Part shown: positions 58,201 to 64,000 of the stretch, piece by piece | Layout of the letters: each line of letters opens with the position of its first letter | Position numbering within the stretch: position 1 is the stretch's first letter | Source of the DNA: Candidatus Methanomethylophilus sp. 1R26 | GTDB lineage: Archaea; Thermoplasmatota; Thermoplasmata; Methanomassiliicoccales; Methanomethylophilaceae | Direction of reading: 5' to 3' | DNA length: 64,000 nt | Assembly (NCBI RefSeq): GCF_001481295.1 | Contig: NZ_LOPS01000049.1 | Span: 1-64,000, forward strand | The notes under the pieces: model-generated | The model's input: the letters and a program-made list of their open reading frames with translations, nothing else | Database searches by the model: none | Told to the model about the DNA's origin: nothing | Position numbers and translations under genes: made by a program

Positions 58201-61200
58201 CAGGGAGGCAGACAGCATGGAGGAGCACTCGCTGAACGCGGCGGTGCCTGCCGTGAGCACCTGAGGTCCGGAGACCCCGGTCATACCGGTGCAGCCGCAG
58301 AACGCCTCCTGGCCTATCGAAGATACGGAATTAGGGAGAGAGACCGTCCCGGACAGACCGGTGCAGTCCCTGAACGTGCGTGTTCCTATGGATATGACGC
58401 CGTCTGCCACCGTCAGCGAGATTGCGTTGCTCTTGCTGTAGTACCACGGGGTGGTGATGTAATTATCCTCGGAATAGTCGCAGCCGCGCACGTAGCCGGT
58501 CAGCGTTACCGAAGTTATCCCGGTGCAGCCTGAGAAGCTGGGCGAGGAACCGCCGGCCGTGTTGAGGTCCGCAGGAATGCTGAGGGCCTGTATGCCGGAG
58601 CATCCGGTGAACCCGCCGTCCCCGATGCTGAGGACGCGCTCTATGGTCAGGGCGGAGATGTTCTTGCATCCGGCGAACGCATAGCTGCCTATGCTGGTGA
58701 TCGATCCCGGGATTACTATATTCCCCGAGAGGCTGGCACAGTCGCGGAACGCGTTGTCCCCGATATGATCCACAGTGTGGGCGAAGGACATGCTGATGCT
58801 CCTTCCTGAAACGCTGCTGATGTACCAGGGGGTGTTCTTGTAGTTCTTGTTCTGCGCACTCGGATGGTCGAGGTAGTCCACGCCGGCAGTTCCGGTGAAG
58901 CTGACCTGCGTTATCCCGGTGCATCCGCTGAATGCAGGATTGCCGTCGTCACAGACGGAGTTGACATCTACCGGAAGCGTAAGGGAAGCTATGCCGGTGC
59001 AGCCTGAGAACGATCCGCTGCCCAGGGCCGTGTCGGTCCTGGATATCGTGAGGGCGGTCAGGCCGGTGCATCCCTCGAAGGCGTGCGCACCCACCGATTT
59101 CAGAGCGGAGGACAGGGACAGGGGGCCGGTAAGGCCGGTGCAGCCGTAGAACATGCTGTCGCCTATCGAAGTCACAGATGATGCCAGGGAAAGGCTCAGC
59201 GTACCGTCCTGGAAAGATACCACGGAGTGAGGGTGCGGGCGCTCCCGTCCGACAGTTCGGAGTAAGCATATCCGTCCGTGCCGGTGAACGCTAAGGATGT
59301 GACGGATGCGCATCCCTCGAAGGCAGGGGATTCGGCCGATACCACCGTGTTCATCCCGATCGGCAGGGACATGGACCTTACCGATGTGCACCCGGCGAAC
59401 GAGGATTCTGAAACCGCCGCGCTTCCGCTGAGGACCAGGGAAGTCAGGCCTGTGCATCCATCGAAGGCATGAGCTCCGATCGGGATCGACAGGGACAGCG
59501 TGCCCTTCAGGGCGGTCAGGCCCTTGAACGTGTAGGCGCCGACGGAGGCGGAGGAACCGAAGTCCACGGCCACCGATGAGGCGGTGCTCATGTGCCAGGG
59601 AGTGAGCGCATAGTCGCTCTCGCTGTAGTCGTGCCCGGCGCCGGAGCCGGTGAAGACGACCGACGTTACCCCGGTGCATCCGCTGAATGCGGGGTCCGAC
59701 GGGTTCCCGACGGAATCGGCGGAGATGGGCAGGGAGACCTTCGAGATGGACGTGCATCCCCTGAAGGCCCCGTCGCCCAGGTCGGCCAGGTTCCCGCCGA
59801 GCATGACTGTGTTTATGCCTACGCAGGACCCGAACGCCTCATCGCCTATGGAGGTCACGTCCGTCAGGGACACGGCCCCGGCGCCGTTGAGGCTGGCCAG
59901 CGCGGTGCAGCCGTAGAACGCCTTGCTGCCTATGGTGGACAGGGCAGGGGCGGTCACGGAGGCGAGGGCGGTGCATCCCTCGAAGACGCTCGACCCGAGC
60001 GAAGAGGCAGCAGGCATGCTGATCGACCGCAGGGCGGTGCATCCGTAGAACACGCCGTCGGCGAACGACTGGGCCGACTGGGCATTGACGTTCGCCAGCT
60101 TGGTGCATCCGTGGAGGTCGGCATCGAAGGTGACCACAGAGGGCACGGAGATCGAGACGAGCTCCGGGGTCAGGACGGCCGTCTCCTTCCCGACGTTCCC
60201 GAACAGGCCGGCCGGCAGGTCGGTGATCCCGGGCGCAGAGAAGGAGGTCAGGCTGGCGCATCCGTAGAACGCCATGTTTCCGACCGTTCCGGAGCCGATG
60301 TCCGCGGAACCGAGCACGACCTGCTTGGCGCCGGTGCCGGCGAAGGCGGCGAAGCCGACGTTCCGGACCGAGGAGAGGTCCATCTTAGATGTTGAGTTGA
60401 ACAGTACCAGATGGTCGCATCCGTAGAAGGCCATCGGGCCCACGTCGGTCAGGACGGGCATCTTCACGGAGGCGAGGGCGGTGCATCCCAGGAACACGGC
60501 GGGCGTCGTGTCCTCTTCCGTGTCTATCTCTGATATATCGGAAGTTATCCCCACGCGGACGGCCGCCGGCATCTCCAGCGAGGCGAGCCTGTAGCAGTCG
60601 GAGAACGCTCTCTCGGCGATCGAAGCGGCCGCAGGCACGGACACCGATGTCAGAAGGCTGCATCCGCGGAGCATCTCCGCAGGGATCGCCTGGAGCCCGG
60701 GCGCGGAGAACGAGGTCAGGGCGGTGCATCCGCGGAAGGCTTCCGATCCGGAGGATTCGGTCGCAGCGGGCAGGGACACGGTCGCCAGGGATGTGCATCC
60801 GCTGAACGCCCCTGCGCCCAGCGACTGGACCTCCGGGAACATGCTGTCGGATACCGACTGGAGCCCCGATGAGGCAAAAGCGCGTGCCCCTATGGATATG
60901 GCCTGAGGAGCGCTGAAGTGGATCAGGGCGGTGCATCCGAAGAACGCCTCCTGGGAGACAGAGGGCGACATGGTGAGATCGGCAGTGTCCAATGAGGTGC
61001 AGCCGTAGAACTCGCGGCCGTTCCTGAGCTCCGCCTTCTCCAGATTCACGATTGAGAGGGACGTGCATCCCTCGAACATCGACTTGGGCAGGACAACGGT
61101 GCTGGACGAGCTGGCATCGTTGAACAGGACAACGGTGACGAGCGCAGTGCAGTTCTTGAACGTGCCCTCGGTGGACCCGAAGCTCGTGGTCCCGGATATA

Positions 61201-64000
61201 TCCACAGCTGTAAGATGTGAGAAACCGGACAGAGTGGCCGAGAACTGGTTGGCATGCCTGACATTGAGGGTTGTGAGCATTGATTCGAAGGCCGATGACC
61301 CAGACAGGGTGCTTGTCTTGAAGTCGCTGATGGTGCCGTCGACCGTGAGCGACATCAGCTGGGCGCACTCCTGGAACGCGTAGTTCCCGATGGTGAGGGC
61401 GGTGCCCTCCTTCCCGACGGTGACGTTGATCACTCCGGAATGCTTGAAGGCGGAGTTCCCGAGAGAGGTCACCTCTGTGAGAGACAGCGTTGATGAGCCG
61501 TTGAACAGGGAAAGCGACTGGGTCTCAGCGAAAGCGCTGTTCCCGATGGATGTCAGGGTCCCGAGTGTGACACTCGTGAGACCGGTGCAGCCCTCGAACA
61601 TGGAATCAGGGACAGATGTCATCCTCGGAAGGTCGGCCGATGACATCGAGGTGCATCCCTTGAAGACGGCTGTCCCGGAAGTGGTCACGGATTCGCCGGT
61701 AACGGCGGTGAACTTGGTGCAGTCCTGGAAGGCGCCGTCGCCGATCGATGTGATCCCTGAGAGGTTCAGGGTGCCTCCGGTGCCGGTCAGCTCGGTGCAT
61801 CCGGCGAACATCTTGGCTCCGATCCTCTGGACGGAGCTCTCGACGGTCAGCACGATAGAGTTGTTCCTGCTGTAGTGCCAGGGAGTATAATCGGAGTTGA
61901 TGAGGTAGTCATACCCGACAGTGCCGGTGACTGTCAGCGCCCTGATACCGGTGCATCCCCTGAATATAGGTCTGGCAGTGTTGCCGACAGTATTGAAGGA
62001 CACCGGGAAGGCGAGATTTCTGATGCCGGTGCATCCGTCGAATGCTCCGTCGCCCAGCATCGGCGACCCTTTGATCTCCAGCGAGGTTATTCCGGTGCAT
62101 CCGGAGAAGGCGTACTTGCCTATGCCGGCCAGGTTGGAGGGTATGGAGAGAGCTCCGCTGATGCCGGTGCATCCGGCGAACATGTAGCTGCCGACGGACG
62201 TGACCGTGGGAGCGAGAGTGAGGCTGATGCTGTTGGCCTTGCTGTAGTACCAGGGAGTGCGATGATAGTCCCCGTCTCCGGAATCTGAATATGCGAATCC
62301 GGAGGTTCCGGTGAACGTGATGCTGCGGATGCCGGTGCATCCGTCGAAGATAGGCGCATCGGAACTGCCTGCGGCATTGAAGGATATGGGCATCGAGAGG
62401 TTCCTGATGCCGGTGCATCCGGAGAAGGCTCCGGTGCCGACATCGATGACCGAGTCTCCGACGGTGAGCGCCGTCATGCCTGTGCATCCTCTGAACGCGT
62501 ACGCGCCGATGTCCGAGATCCCGTCCAGCGACACCGATGTTACCTTGGCGCACCCGTCGAAGGCATGCGTCCCGATCTCGGTGAGACCGCTCGGGAAGAA
62601 TATGCTCCCGCTGAGGCCGTAGAACGATGACCCGCTGGACGACCAGCATCCGGCGAACATGTAGTCCCCTATGGACTTTACCCCGGTGAAGGAGACAGAG
62701 ATATCCCTGCTGGTACAGCTGGCGCGCCACGGGGTGCCAGCAGCGCTGCTCTCATCGTAATCGAACCCTTCTCCGAAGGACGACCCGGCAGTGAACGCGA
62801 ACGTGTGCACGGGGCAGTTCTCGAACATGGACGAAGTGTATTTCAGGCCGATCGGAAGGGTGAGTGACCTGAGTGCCGTGCATCCGGCGAACGCGCCCTC
62901 GGCGATGGTCTCCACCGAATCCGGAACGGTCAGGCCGGTCAGGTTGGTGCAGTTCCCGAAGGCATTGGAACCGATGGACTGCAGGCCGCTGTTGAGGGCC
63001 AGAGCGGACAGCGGAGCTCCGCTGAAGGCATACTGGCCTATGCTGCGGAGCGTCGACGGGAACGTAACGGTGTTCGCCGCATTGAGGTACGAGTAGTCCC
63101 CTATGGACACGATGCCCTCATCCAATATGAGCGTGTATCTGGGACAGTTGTGCCAGAACAGATTGGCGCTCGAGGATGACGTGTATGCTGCGCCCTCGCC
63201 CGTTCCCGGAGTGAACCGCAGAGTGGTGATGTGCGTGTTCGAGCTATTGGTTCCGACATCCATCTTGAAAGAGATGGGAACGGTCAGGTTGGTCACTCCT
63301 GAGCAGTTGTAGAACGCGTTGCTCCCGGCGGACTGAAGCCCATCCGAAAGGGTCAGCGTTGTAATCTTGTTGCAGTTGTAGAACGCGTTCGCCCCGATCT
63401 CCCTGACGCTGTCGGCAAGGGTGACTGAGGTTATCGATGCACGGTTCACGTCGTTGCGGTAGAACATGTACGGGTCAACGGCTGTGACACCGTCCTCGAA
63501 CGTGACTGAGATCTGCCATCCCGAATAGTTCCACCAGGACCACGGCATCGATCCCCAGTTCGACAGATAATAGTTGGTGGCGAGGGCCGAGGCCCCGTTG
63601 CCTGTGAAATGGAACTCCGAAATGCGTGTGCCGGTGTCGAAAACAGCGTGAAGCTGGACGCTTATGGGGACCGTCAGTTTGGTTATCCCGGGGCATTCGT
63701 AGAACACGTTGTTGTTCTGATTCACGGTGAACAGCGTCGCCGCCGTGCTCTTCACGACGACTGAGGTTATCCCGGAAGATCCCCTGAAGGCGTTAACGCC
63801 AACCGAAGTCAGGTATTCGGGCAGCACGACCTCTCCCGTGATGGAAGAGTGATAGAATGCCGACTTGTAGATCGTGTTGACCGTATCCGGGATGATGAGT
63901 CCGTTCTTCACCATCTTGGCAGGGCAGATCATCAGTACATTGACCGACTTGTCGTAGAGGATCCCCTCGACAGTGGTATAGGACTGATTGGAGCTGTCCA
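52259..64000 (-). CDS. Giant BspA-like / InlB-repeat surface adhesin (partial at the right edge; two frameshifts)
   Basis: At least 3,900 residues; the N-terminus lies beyond 64000, where the frame is still open (VEGILYDKSVNVLMICPA). From the right edge to about 56000 it consists of BspA-like leucine-rich repeats (LRR_5) with units such as VTSIGDSMFYGCTGLTGPLS and IGSYAFAGCKNIS. From about 55500 to 52500 at least six InlB-type (Flg_new/Listeria-Bacteroides) repeats follow, each ending in FxGWxx (for example YVFAGWTSS, YTIVYDANGG). The C-terminal membrane helix is LIWVLAGVLAVFVCAAVIVA with a basic tail. Frames shift near 59215 and 56635. Gut methanogens use such proteins at the cell surface; a binding role is inferred. 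Confidence 0.87.

Noticed and set aside
56500-63900. Regular short DNA repeats resembling a CRISPR array
   Set aside because: The recurring GGTGCATCC-type strings encode the GCTG core of LRR units. Spacing follows the protein repeat and there are no unique spacers between identical repeats.
162-64000. Programmed frameshifting or pyrrolysine (TAG) readthrough as the cause of the broken ORFs
   Set aside because: Breaks are frame changes, not TAG codons. They affect unrelated housekeeping genes and often sit in homopolymers, and no conserved slippery site with downstream structure was seen.
1-64000. tRNA or rRNA genes
   Set aside because: No T-loop-like TTCRANNY motif within a plausible cloverleaf and no rRNA signature were recognised. 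A tRNAscan run would settle this.

Overview
The window looks like chromosome from a methanogenic archaeon of the order Methanomassiliicoccales, probably a host-associated (gut or rumen) member. This is inferred from gene content. It carries topoisomerase VI, class I lysyl-tRNA synthetase, archaeal Sec61-beta/SecG, a DRG-type GTPase, TATA-box promoters with leaderless genes, a MtaC-type corrinoid protein beside a MtaA-like zinc methyltransferase, a very large corrinoid-synthesis gene content, and giant BspA-like/InlB-like surface proteins. DNA is GC-rich with short AT-rich promoters. I saw no rRNA, tRNA, CRISPR array or insertion sequence.

Layout. 0.1-7.3 kb: cobN-chlI-chlD, an ATP-dependent metal chelatase for tetrapyrroles. 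7.5-11.7 kb: an AAA-family protein with a degenerate P-loop, the mtaC/mtaA-like pair, and two YbjQ-family proteins. 11.7-18.5 kb: thrS, two DUF4143-type ATPases flanking a cyclophilin-like exported protein, and hisS. 18.6-20.3 kb: a two-gene ABC exporter. 20.6-26.6 kb: hemA-hemB-hemL-hemC-cobA-hemD, an overlapping operon from glutamyl-tRNA to uroporphyrinogen III and precorrin-2. 26.6-31.2 kb: DRG GTPase, Fpg/Nei glycosylase, a zinc-ribbon membrane protein and a multi-spanning membrane protein. 31.5-38.1 kb: top6B-top6A, lysS, secG and a KefB-type antiporter. 38.2-41.4 kb: a Pro/Ala/Glu-rich protein, a NikR regulator and a divergent ZIP metal transporter. 41.4-47.0 kb: cbiD-cbiG-cbiJET(fusion)-cbiA. 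47.1-64.0 kb: McrB-like AAA protein, an AbrB-like/membrane protein, a secreted Ig/carboxypeptidase-like repeat protein and a giant adhesin that runs off the right end, all on the minus strand and tightly packed.

The genes form one metabolic theme. The hem/cob operon makes the tetrapyrrole macrocycle, the cbi operon builds the corrin ring, the chelatase handles metal insertion, NikR/ZIP handle metal supply, and the MtaC/MtaA pair uses the finished corrinoid in methyl transfer for methanogenesis.

Main caveat: about 20 genes, including essential ones, are interrupted by single-base frameshifts, many at G or C homopolymers. Joining two frames restores a normal family member every time. I treat these as sequencing or assembly errors and give each such gene as one repaired span. 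Coordinates of starts and stops are exact; frameshift points are approximate.
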